From Ophioceras dolichostomum (taxonomy: Eukaryota; Ascomycota; Sordariomycetes; Magnaporthales; Ophioceraceae): a stretch of DNA of 40,221 nucleotides. This document shows positions 8,390 through 16,619 of this stretch, piece by piece. The number at the start of each line of letters is the position of its first letter. Positions within the stretch are counted from its first letter, which is position 1. The position numbers and the translations under genes were made by a program. The stretch lies in NCBI GenBank assembly GCA_003049485.1, contig PYST01000352.1, positions 1 to 40,221 on the forward strand, written 5' to 3'. The notes below the pieces were generated by a model. The model searched no databases. It was not told the origin of the DNA and worked only from the letters and a program-made list of their open reading frames with translations.

Positions 8390-11300
8390 TTCGAGGGTAC
8401 TTGTAGGGTACACTCGGTGAAGAGGCTAATAATAAAACTCACTCATGGCACTTGCGTGTTAGACTAGACATCAGGACCTAGCAGCATTGGAGATCGAGAG
8501 GGAAACGCACTGGCGATGGCTAAGTTGGGACTGAGCGACGGTCCTGAGCGTGAGAACGCGGCTATACCGTTACAGGATAGGAGAGGAGGCGATAACGATA
8601 AGGGCGATCAACCAATAATACACGTTTGCCCACACTCCGCAATTATATTGGCCGGACACCGCAAGGTCCAACCCAGCCGTAGGCCTAACAAACACAGGAT
8701 GTCCAGCTCGGTAGGTCAACAGACAGACGTCAAAACAGACTAGTTCGAGAAGCCGGCGATACAGGCACTCGAGTTGATGAACTTACCGAACTATTACGCT
8801 AGTAATAGTCTCTGCCTTCAGACTTTCTTTTCAAAAGGGTCATTTTTGTAATCCTCTTTGCCACTATTTATGCCGTCTTGCGATAGGTTCGTAACCACGT
8901 CCATTCCTTCGTCTTCCCTTCCCGATCTGTCTAATAGGTAGTGGCACCGACCTACGTTTCTCAGCCTGCTCTGCTAACGTAACGTTACAGCCAGATACGC
9001 TGAGGGAGCGGTACTCATACCTTGTTTCTCTAATTTTTCTTTGTTGGAACGGTCCTTTTTTGCTAGGCTTATTCAACGTACTCGCATTCTTATCGGCGTG
9101 GGCGTTAAGCGCCGAAGCGCTGTTCACGACGCCAGAGAGGCAGTACAAGGCCGATTTCGAACACCAGGCGCAGTGCTACATCGCCTGCCCAAGCTCGCCA
9201 CCTCGACACATCTTCATCGGAGCCCATACTACAACGATGCTTTTCAAAGGTGAGTGAGAACCGAGAAAGACGAGAAGTCGGAGCCAGGTAGACCTCAATA
9301 TAGCGCTCTTCCTGGCCGGTATTCCCGCACTCTCCCGTTCGGAGTTTATCACCCGCCCTGCGCCCTTCTCTCTTCTATCGCGTGGCCGACCTCTTTTGGA
9401 AATGCATATTCTTCTCGTCGCGGCATCGACGTGAAGGCAAAGTTGTCGGTATTCTGCAATGAATTCTAAAGCACCTGAGCACAGCAGTAAAGACGGCGAA
9501 CTCGGCGGCTGCACGAGAGACGTAGGAGGCCAATCGACACCGAAGTCCCAGGTAGCGATGGAAGGGGGCAAAGGCGCGAAAGACAGACGAGGCAAGTCGG
9601 GTGAGCGCTCACAATACTCTACTACCCGTCCCCTGATGCCGTGTCTGTCTTTGGACGAGGAGGCTTGCTAACCAAATCTCCTTGCAGAAATTTCCAGCCG
9701 GCCGTCGCACATCGCACAAGAATACCAAAGAATATCGTCTGGTCTAGGTATGAGACTCTCTCAGACACGCCATTCTGATTCCCATCCGACAACACGACCA
9801 CACATTCCACCTCGCACAGGATGGGTATGTGGCTGACTCCTCTCGCAAAATAAAAGATGGACGCTGGCGGCGGCCCAGAGCTCTTCCAGGCTACGGCGAG
9901 CCGACTTGAAACGATCGCAATATTTCGGTGCTGTTCCACAGCATTGACGAGCAGTGGACCGAGATTCCCATTCGATCCCACTTTGGGATGGTGCGGAATA
10001 AGGACACTCACTAGAATGGCCCTTGAAGGTGTGTTTTGTCGGCATGATCTCGATCTCTGGTCATCAAGGCAACGGGAGGAGTTCAGACGCGCGGACAGCG
10101 ACAGGTTTGCCTTGATATTGGGGTATGCAGACTACCTATCTCGTGCCCGGCCACCAAAATCTTTTTTGGAAACTGGCATTGCAGGGAAATCAGAGAGTAC
10201 ATTGTCTGCATCGATATGGAACCTTGCGCTCTCCAGACTCCGTGGTGGTGCCATAGTGAGGTTGTTCCTCTCCTCATGCAGCCACGCATTCGATACGGCT
10301 ACGGCTTATCTCAGCGCTAACATACCGTGCGATGCCCTGGCGTTTGCTTGTTGATGAGCACTCCATATCGTGTTAACCACGAGATTGACTCTGCCACCAG
10401 CGCTCTGGGACGCCTAATGCAGAGAGGGATGGTAAGACGGCTATGTAGTAGCACGCCAGCGATCGATTCGGCTGCCAGCCTCTCCCGGATTGCCTAGGCA
10501 TATATGGCCCACCGAGTCCTCGAACTCTCTTCTGATCATCTGGGTTGTTCCAGTAACAGAACCGGGGGCTCTGTCGGGTGACCCGCTTCCACCACGACTG
10601 CGCCAAAGCGAGCCGTCGTATGGAGCAGCGTGACAGATTCCAGCAAGGGCCATCATTGCAGCCTCGGCTTGGTCGGGATGTCCGATATCGACGTTCGCCC
10701 AGCTGCGGGAGTCCGGCTACGCTGCGTATCCCACAGAACGGGACACGGCTCCCGCCATACTTGGTCGCTATTGGGGTCGGATTCGATAGCCAGGCGACTA
10801 TCAATGAGATGGACGGACGCCGTTTGCTGCGCAAGCCCGATGTCATTCGCCCTTTGTTTTCCGTCAGCCGGACTGTTTCATGTTCCTTTACAACAACTCC
10901 AGAGCAGCTCCGGCTGTAATAGCACCTGGGTAGCCGCGTCGTCCGCCCCGCATCGTCCACCGAGGGAGCCGGTACAACGACCACTCGACGAAATGCCGTC
11001 GTCGCTGCCCGCCACCACAACTTCGCCCGCGCTAACTACGCCGTATTCACCGCACGCCGTGGAGAAACACGCTGGTTGACCAGCATCCCGCTGTCTTCGA
11101 TCACAGCCCTTCTGTCGCGCGTGCGTAGCTTCAGGTGATATATTTCTACGTTCTTCAGTGTATGGGAGCACGGCCACGACTGGCGAGCCCAGCCATCAAA
11201 CGGTCAGCACGGGGTGGACCCGAAACCGGCGAACGCTCGCCTTTCTGATCCGAAAGCGAGCAGTGCGTGATGCCGCCCCCGCCCGCCGGCACACCAGCAT

Positions 11301-11706
11301 TGATCCGGCGCCGCCAAAATCTGGCCAGTGGACTATGCCCAATGCCATCGCCCATTAATTCACGCCCTCCTTAATCTGATATCACAACTAGACTAATTGC
11401 GGGGAAAGAGGGCCAGCCTTGCCAAATAAGCGGCCTCCCGGTGCGTGTGATTGGCTGAGCGAGAAATCCACCCAACCTTAATTCAACATCGGAAAATTCG
11501 CACCACGAAGTCGAGAGATTTGAGATTCCTCTCGACGCTTATATTGCAGAAATTGCCACAGAATCGAGCACCCAATCAAAGTTCGTAATGGACCGTGGGC
11601 CGAGGAAGTTGCCGGCACATACCGGCTGACCTGGACCTTCGCTACCACTAACAGTTGATTTCATGCCATGACAAGGGCCAGGCAGCGGCTAGCTTGTGTG
11701 TTTTCC
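8390..11706. other. 3.3 kb without a supportable gene
   Basis: Several open frames of 70-215 codons occur but none has recognisable domains, a convincing start or consistent splice signals. At about 9060-9250 a frame with a signal-peptide-like hydrophobic start (LLGLFNVLAFLSAWALSAEA) runs into AAAG/GTGAGT, a good splice donor, but it lacks an ATG. Confidence 0.5.
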
Positions 11707-11719
11707 TGTTTTTGGCAGT
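11707..11719 (+). repeat. Target-site duplication, left copy
   Basis: TGTTTTTGGCAGT, identical to 12943-12955 and immediately preceding the LINE fragment. Confidence 0.88.
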
Positions 11720-12942
11720 TCGGCCAAGGCCGAGGGAGACTCCCAGAACCAGCCGAAGTGTTCGACGGAGAGGCAGTCGGGGCATGGCAGGGCCTAAGGC
11801 ACGCGCTCCGGCTCACTACAGCCCCTATAGTCCACGCTTGCCTGGACAACAGCTCCGTCGGTGCAGCCTTAAAAGGACACCCAGCAGATAGCTCACAAGA
11901 GGCTTTCCGACTCTTCCAGGCTTCTGGAGAAAGCCGCGAGATCCGGGTAAAGTGGGTACCCGGCGAGGGGGTGGCAGGAAACGAGACAGCCGACCAACTG
12001 GCCAAGGAAGGGACCGAGCTATCCTGCCCCTCGAAAGAGGCCCCAACGGTCGCAGGGGTTAAAGGAATGGCCAGAAAGCTCGGGAGGAACGCCTGGGACG
12101 ACTAGTGGAAGGAAGGGGCCACCAATCCGTATAAGGAACTAGGGCTTACGGAGGTGCACACCTCCTGCCCCCCAGCACTCTCCCTCCCACGCCGCACCCT
12201 CTACCAGCTTATCGCTGCCCGGACCGGCCACGGCGACTTTCAGTGGTACCACGAGAAGTTCGACCACGCCGAAAACCCCCCTGCTCCTGCGGGGAAGACC
12301 GAACCCCAGCGCACATGGTATATTGCCGAAAGGCGCGCCAGCTCCGTACTTCCTGGCTTAAGGCCGACCCAGCTCCTGAGAGCAACCGATACGAATACTG
12401 GAAACGTTTAATCCAGAAACCGGAGCTGTTCGAGCGCTTCACTAAAACGACCAAATTCTTCACAGAGGTATGCCCCTAGAAGAAGACGCCAATAAGCGCA
12501 TAAACCAAATAATAATCATCCACCGCCTGCAAAAGGCTCAACGACCTCTAAGCGGCCGACTTTCCGGACGCGGCACACCAGCATCGCTCGCGCCCACGAC
12601 AACCAACCAACCGTCTCCCTCTTCAAGGGCAGATATAGCATTAAAACGCCCACAGCAGCCGCCACAAACGGAAGCAACGAAACGCCGAGCGCCAGCCCCG
12701 AGCTAATGGGGGGCGGTAATGCGGCTTGAAGAACACGTACGCAATGGGGCGCCACGCCCCAGAGCATGATATGCTAGCTATTCCTCGTTCTGTGTTTGCG
12801 TTCCCTCTCTTTCACATCACATCCAAGCACTAGTTCCTTGTATATAGTCGCTCGGTAGTCGCTAGCACGTCTTATGCCCCTCGGGAGGCAGGGATCTCGG
12901 GCAGATTCCGACTTCAGACGTTAAATACATCATCATCATCAT
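11720..12942 (+). mobile_element. 5'-truncated LINE (Tad/I-clade type) with 13-bp TSD
   Basis: A 1.22 kb insertion bounded by identical 13-bp direct repeats (11707-11719 and 12943-12955). It starts inside the RNase H domain of the LINE second ORF, continues through the C-terminal zinc-knuckle-like segment and 3' UTR, and ends in five CAT repeats. 5' truncation, simple-repeat tail and TSD are the hallmarks of target-primed reverse transcription. Its last 73 bases are identical to the copy at the window start. Confidence 0.88.
11721..12479 (+). pseudogene. LINE ORF2 C-terminus: RNase H plus CCHC-like tail, broken
   Basis: The reading begins GRLPEPAEVFDGEAVGAWQGL (RNase H strand with catalytic Asp/Glu), then ACLDNSSVGAALKG (second Asp) and KWVPGEGVAGNETADQLAKEG (W-V-P-G-H-x-G-x-x-G-N-E-x-A-D type block, with Glu where His is common). 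A TAG at 12103 interrupts it after GRNAWDD. A later shift near a C-run at about 12277 separates the frame carrying CSCGEDRTPAHMVYCRKA, the Cys/His segment found at the end of Tad-like ORF2. It terminates at 12477-12479. Enzymatically dead: it lacks endonuclease and reverse transcriptase and carries a stop and a frameshift. Confidence 0.82.
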
Positions 12943-12955
12943 TGTTTTTGGCAGT
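12943..12955 (+). repeat. Target-site duplication, right copy
   Basis: TGTTTTTGGCAGT, a perfect match to the left copy at 11707-11719. Confidence 0.88.
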
Positions 12956-14440
12956 GTACAAGAAAACATGCCGAACTCCTCATGGGATTTGAATGCGATC
13001 AGAGCTATCACTGGTGGGTTGGCTACCACAGGATGTTAGCATACAGATACTCCCATGCCTGAGCCTTGGAATCTAGAACACGAGATCAGGCGCCATGTGC
13101 TTGTGTACCTGCTGTTCCGGGCGCAGTTTACTACTTGCCGGAAGTGTTGCTGTCCGGGACTTTGGGCAGTGAGGGCAGGGTTTCTATGTGAAGTAGACGG
13201 CGTGCAGTTATATCACCAAGGCACCATAGCAGCAGGTAGTAGGCATGGCGTTCTCTCGGTGGATTGACAAAGTGTTGTGCCGGATTCAAAGAAAGGTTGA
13301 TGATGGAGCAGAACATTGTATTGTGTCTGTGGAGCCAATGCTCACACAGGCCATGCGCGGGAAGCTCCTGTGTGATGTGTGGAGCCTCCCTCATCTGACA
13401 CCATGCGCCTCTGTACGTGTCTCTTTGGCTCACCTGAGGGTGTCTGGCCTCCGAGTGGCACGCCACCTACCTATGTACATGCTATCACCAATGCTGACCA
13501 AAATCTCCCTCCACGTAGGGAGCCGATCCCCGCTGTAGTCCATGTCCTCCTCTCAGGAGTGAGCAAACCCCTCAGCCCAAGTCCTCCCCCTGGTGATGTC
13601 CCCCTCAGTGGCGACCCAAGTGCGCCGGTACTCGTTGGGACGCAGGCGCTGTGATGGGTAACTGAATGTTAGTGTGGTGGCTTGATATGGTAGTATTAGC
13701 GTCGTGGGGCGGGAGGGTGATCGGATAGGGTGATGGGATGGACACTCACGTTGCTGTCTCCAATGCTTGCACGTCGGTGCACGTCGGTGCACGTCGGTAG
13801 CTGTTGCGACCCTCGCTCCTCCCCTCTTCACCTCGCCTTGATGGCACATGCACCTATCATTCGTCCTGTCGTCCGTGCAACGAAGCGAATACCCGATCAT
13901 CACGTCATGCAGGGGCGAAACCCTGCGATCAAGAAACACAAACACACAAAATGCAAAATACACCGACAAGATCAAAATCCAAAGCAAGCAAAGCAAAACA
14001 AAAACAAAAAGAAAAGAAAAAAGTAACAATGAATGTATCCCCAGACAAGGCATGGGACAGCCTGAATACCCTCGGAAGGGCTGTGAATCTGCGACGAAGG
14101 CACGAGGATGGCCCAAGCAAGAGTGCTCAGCCCAAGCCAACATCAGTCGATCACGGGGGAACTTCGTTGTGGGCCCCAACTGTGCATGACAACCACCACT
14201 GAGCAGGTGGTGTCGGCGCACAGTCGGGGCCCCTGTCAAGAGCCGACAGTCAAGAGCCGACACCAGCCAGTCCTCTCTCTGCCCAACCACCACCGAGATG
14301 ATGGAGGGAGGAGGACAGACGGACTCTCCCACCAGGCACCACTTGGCGCCCAGTGAGAGAGAGTCAGTCAAACGGGACCGGGCCAAGGGGAATGGGGAAT
14401 GTGCTGTCGCTCACTGGGAATGAAAATGAAAGATGAAAGG
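12956..14440. other. Non-coding stretch downstream of the snoRNA-like array
   Basis: No convincing gene. On the minus strand it holds a long T-rich tract (about 13925-14030) like the spacers of the array, and an ACA-containing hairpin-like stretch near 14031-14095 that may be a further decayed unit. The array transcript could extend into it. Confidence 0.4.
13769..13798. repeat. Three perfect tandem 10-bp repeats
   Basis: GCACGTCGGT repeated three times without interruption. No larger array surrounds it. Confidence 0.9.
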
Positions 14441-14449
14441 ATCAGACTT

Positions 14450-14576
14450 ACCTATGGGCAGACAAGGTGGGAGAGCCTCGCCCACCACATACGGGACAAG
14501 GAACGCCGACGGGTGCCCCCTCGCAGACCACAACACGCCACGGGAATGGCGCGCATGGCCCACTCGGGGGCGGGGA
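14450..14576 (-). ncRNA. Degenerate array unit (5' hairpin and inner hairpin only)
   Basis: On the minus strand a GCCCCC/GGGGGC outer stem encloses the family's conserved CCCGTGGCGTGTTGTGG-type loop. A second hairpin GGTGGG/CCCACC (14480-14500) matches the upper 3' hairpin of intact units. No AGATCA hinge and no ACA in place. It ends near GTAAGT (about 14448-14453). Interpreted as a decayed copy of the H/ACA-like family. Confidence 0.4.
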
Positions 14577-14581
14577 GGGGG

Positions 14582-14700
14582 GAATGTATGCTAACCTGTT
14601 TTGGCTGGGCAAGATGGAGGAGAGCGCGCGCCGACCAAGGTGCAACAGTTAGTATCAGCAACGACCGAAGCCTTGGAGGTGAGGTGAGGGTCCTCCATGG
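14582..14700 (-). ncRNA. Partial H/ACA-like unit (3' hairpin plus ACA)
   Basis: The minus strand ends AGCAT-ACA-TTC at 14582 like the intact units. The preceding hairpin closes by ATACTAAC/GTTAGCAT with one mismatch and extends by TGTT/AACA and an inner TTGG/CCAA stem. The 5' part offers only a short CCATGGAGG/CCTCCAAGG hairpin and no clear H box, so it may be a diverged or half unit. Confidence 0.45.
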
Positions 14701-14723
14701 ACGACAGAGGCATCGTGGGATGA

Positions 14724-14860
14724 GAATATCTGCTGGCCTGTTCAGGTGGACGCAATGAACCTTGCTTGACAACCCTGTATCAACCAGCATGTTTGATCTT
14801 GCCCCACCTCGGAAGACAGCGACATCACGGGAAGAGATGTACTGTGTGTGATGGGCAAGG
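14724..14860 (-). ncRNA. Box H/ACA snoRNA-like unit E
   Basis: 5' hairpin at 14800-14857 closed by TTGCCC/GGGCAA, with an upper stem ACAG.ACATC/GATGT..CTGT. Hinge AGATCA (14794-14799, minus) satisfies the H-box ANANNA. The 3' hairpin is closed by TGCTGG/CCAGCA. At the ACA position the sequence is ATA (14727-14729) followed by TTC. H box to ACA position is 64 nt. Same architecture as its neighbours, with different stem sequences. ATA is an unusual variant, so function is less certain. Confidence 0.62.
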
Positions 14861-14925
14861 ATGGGGCGTGGTGAAAACAAAAACAAAAACAATGACAAAA
14901 ACAAAAATGAATGTGAGAGGGGTGA

Positions 14926-15062
14926 AAATGTCTGCAAGCCTTACCAGGTCGACACGGTGATCTCGAGTATGGACCTCTCTGTACCTGCATGTTCGATCTG
15001 GCCTCTCCTGGAAGGCGACAACACCATGGAGAAAAGGATGTGTGCCAGTACAAAGGGGGCCG
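14926..15062 (-). ncRNA. Box H/ACA snoRNA-like unit D
   Basis: The 5' hairpin (15000-15061) begins GGCCCCC and ends GAGAGGCC, with inner CTGG/CCAG pairing and the family loop CCATGGTGTTGTCGC. Hinge AGATCG (14994-14999) differs from ANANNA at its last base. The 3' hairpin is closed by TGCA/TGCA with an inner AGGTC/GACCT stem. ACA at 14929-14931 is followed by TTT. The basal 5' stem is the weakest of the set. Confidence 0.6.
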
Positions 15063-15170
15063 CTGGGGAATGAGGGAAAGAGGTTGTGATGAAGAAGGAA
15101 ATGAGAAATGGAAACACAAAACAGGAATGAAATGGAGAGAGATGCTGACCTTCACTTGGAACTGACCCGA

Positions 15171-15300
15171 CGGGAATGCACGCCAATCCGCTATGGGAGG
15201 TAGGAAGCACGGTCCGAAGACCTGAATATCCCTCTGAGGGAGAACAACAAACCATGGGACAGGACAAGTGCCAAGAACCTGCAGAAGGGACCGTTGATGT
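15171..15300 (-). ncRNA. Diverged array unit, boxes unclear
   Basis: It retains the family loop sequence (CCCATGGTTTGTTGTTC on the minus strand) inside a GTCCCT/AGGGAT hairpin and the conserved end GTGCATTCC, which aligns with the GCATACATCC ends of intact units. No AGATCA hinge and no ACA are visible. Likely a decayed or strongly diverged copy between units C and D. Confidence 0.4.
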
Positions 15301-15363
15301 TCCTATTGCCACTGCTATTGTGCGGTGTCAGCTTCAGGCCCCAAACAATCAAAAATGATGGTG

Positions 15364-15553
15364 GGATGTATGCCAAACTTGGAGATAGGTGGGCACCTAG
15401 GCAAGTTATGCCCACCCTGTCCCTGTGGTCAGCAAGCTATGGCAATGTTGATCTAGGCCCCTCATTTGCGACACACGTCATGGGAATAGGCAATGTGTGT
15501 CGCATACGCGCAACTCCGGCACTTGCAGAGAGTACGCTTGGCAAGAGGGGCCA
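15364..15553 (-). ncRNA. Box H/ACA snoRNA-like unit C (enlarged 5' hairpin)
   Basis: 5' hairpin at 15455-15552 closed by a perfect 8-bp stem GGCCCCTC/GAGGGGCC, with a perfect 10-bp upper stem (15467-15476 with 15495-15504). Hinge AGATCA (15449-15454). The 3' hairpin is closed by TGCCA/TGGCA with a perfect upper stem GGTGGGCA/TGCCCACC. ACA (15367-15369) then TCC. The 5' arm carries an extra insertion of about 40 nt compared with the other units. Confidence 0.68.
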
Positions 15554-15711
15554 ACTGGGTCAGGTCGCAAAACGAAGGTCATGAAAATGAAAACGGATTG
15601 AAGCAGGTGAGTGGGTGAGAGCAGGTAAGAATCACACAAGTGAGGAAGGAACGAAATGATGAAGAAGGAGATGAAAGTGTATTGATGCGAAAAGAGAGGA
15701 AGATGTTATTG

Positions 15712-15848
15712 GGGTGTATGCTAGCCACAAATGGGTGAGCACCTGGAGGAGATGGCGTGCTCACCGCGGTCTGGCAGCAACTTCGATCTGGGCCCCTCCG
15801 CTGCACAAGCCAAGGGAGAGAGGCGAGTGCGTATTGCAGAGGGGCCCG
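15712..15848 (-). ncRNA. Box H/ACA snoRNA-like unit B
   Basis: 5' hairpin at 15790-15847 closed by GGGCCCCT/AGGGGCCC plus inner CTGCA/TGCAG. Hinge AGATCG (15784-15789). The 3' hairpin has lower stem TGCT-GCCA/TGGCTAGCA and upper stem GGTGAGCAC/GTGCTCACC (9 bp). ACA (15715-15717) then CCC. H box to ACA is 66 nt. On the 3' side an unpaired CATTTG lies about 12-16 nt upstream of ACA, where an H/ACA pseudouridylation pocket is expected. Confidence 0.7.
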
Positions 15849-15948
15849 TACAGAGCCGGCAGGTATAGGTATGCATGTGTGAAGGGTGAGTGAGGGAAGA
15901 AATGAGGCACGAACGAAGGAAGTGATCAAAATCAATGATCCATATTAA

Positions 15949-16086
15949 GGATGTATGCTAGCCATCAATAGGTGGACGCCTGGAGGAGAAGGCGCGCCCA
16001 CCCGGGATATGGCTACAGCATTGATCTAGGCCCTTCCGTGAACGACAAGACACCACGGGAAAGGTGCGCGCTTGCGGATGGGCCAG
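15949..16086 (-). ncRNA. Box H/ACA snoRNA-like unit A
   Basis: 5' hairpin (16028-16084): basal stem GGCCC/GGGCC, upper stem CCGTG/CACGG. Hinge AGATCA (16022-16027). The 3' hairpin has lower stem ATGCT-AGCCAT/ATGGCTAGCAT (with a 2-nt bulge) and upper stem GGTGGGCGC/GCGTCCACC (one mismatch), with an unpaired TATTG 12-16 nt upstream of ACA. ACA (15952-15954) then TCC. The total of about 138 nt and two hairpins of about 60 nt match ordinary H/ACA guides. First unit downstream of the TATA box and leader. Confidence 0.7.
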
Positions 16087-16610
16087 GTGAGGATGTTATG
16101 CATCAGGCAGGGACGGCGAAGGAAGCTGGCATCCGCCCGGAAATGAATGAAGGAATTGAATGATTGTGAAGCGAGGCAGAAGGAGGACGCGGAAGGGGAT
16201 TGAGGAAGGAAATTTGAGGAAGGCGACGACGAATGAGGAAAACATGAAGCAGGGCAGGCGGTGAGGGTGAGAAATCAAAGAAATCAAAGAAAATCGCAAA
16301 CCTGAAGCTGCACGCACCTGTGAAGAAGATGATTGATTGTTGTCGTCGTTGTTGATTAGCGAAGTGAGCGAAAAGGTGTTTGTCGTGGAATGAGGTAGTA
16401 GTGAGCGACAGCACGATGAAGGATGAGAAAAGGGAGGATGAGAAGATGAAGGTAGTAGTAGGATGAAGTCGAAGTGAAGTGAGGCTGGGTTGTTGTTATC
16501 GATCGCGGTTGAAGGTCGGAGGTGGGAAGGTTGTGAGGTTGGGAGGTTGGAGGATGAAAAATTATGAAAGAAGGAGGGAGGGAAGGACGAGAAGGAGGGC
16601 GGAGGAGTCG

Positions 16611-16619
16611 CCTTTTATA
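16611..16619 (-). promoter_or_regulatory. TATA box driving the array
   Basis: TATAAAAGG on the minus strand, preceded by ATTA and followed by CT-rich sequence, as in strong fungal Pol II promoters. Predicted start is about 30 nt downstream, near 16580. Confidence 0.6.

Larger units (their letters stand above)
14450..16585 (-). ncRNA. Inferred polycistronic host transcript of the H/ACA-like array
   Basis: A TATA box at 16611-16619 (minus) is followed by about 500 nt of pyrimidine-rich leader with no plausible long ORF, then at least five structured units separated by C/T-rich spacers. The spacers between units A/B and B/C contain no AG dinucleotide, so splice acceptors are absent there; processing by endonucleolytic cleavage is more likely than intron debranching. 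One CAG/GTGCGT junction in the leader (about 16316) could be a splice site. Start and end are estimates. Confidence 0.45.

Noticed and set aside
9060..9250. Signal-peptide-like frame ending at a GTGAGT donor
   Set aside because: No ATG and no convincing downstream exon; kept only as a note in the region entry.
9857..10354. 165-codon plus-strand frame
   Set aside because: No recognised domain, no splice signals, and composition not clearly coding; left as non-genic.
10373..11020. 215-codon minus-strand frame with an overlapping plus-strand frame
   Set aside because: Neither frame shows a domain or reliable start; likely chance open frames.
13895..13905. GTGATGA box-C-like motif on the minus strand
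   Set aside because: No matching D box or terminal stem nearby, so no box C/D snoRNA is claimed.
13553..14386. 277-codon minus-strand frame
   Set aside because: Runs through T-rich spacer-like sequence (Phe/Val/Leu run) and lacks a domain; fits non-coding sequence next to the RNA array.
14742..15155. Minus-strand frames through the snoRNA-like units
   Set aside because: The repeated units fall in different frames (for example LPGEARSNMQV and SEVGQDQTCWL), so the repeat is conserved as structure, not protein.
14450..16086. Reading the array as a simple satellite
   Set aside because: Units differ strongly in sequence and length while stems keep pairing and box positions hold; a neutral satellite would not do this.
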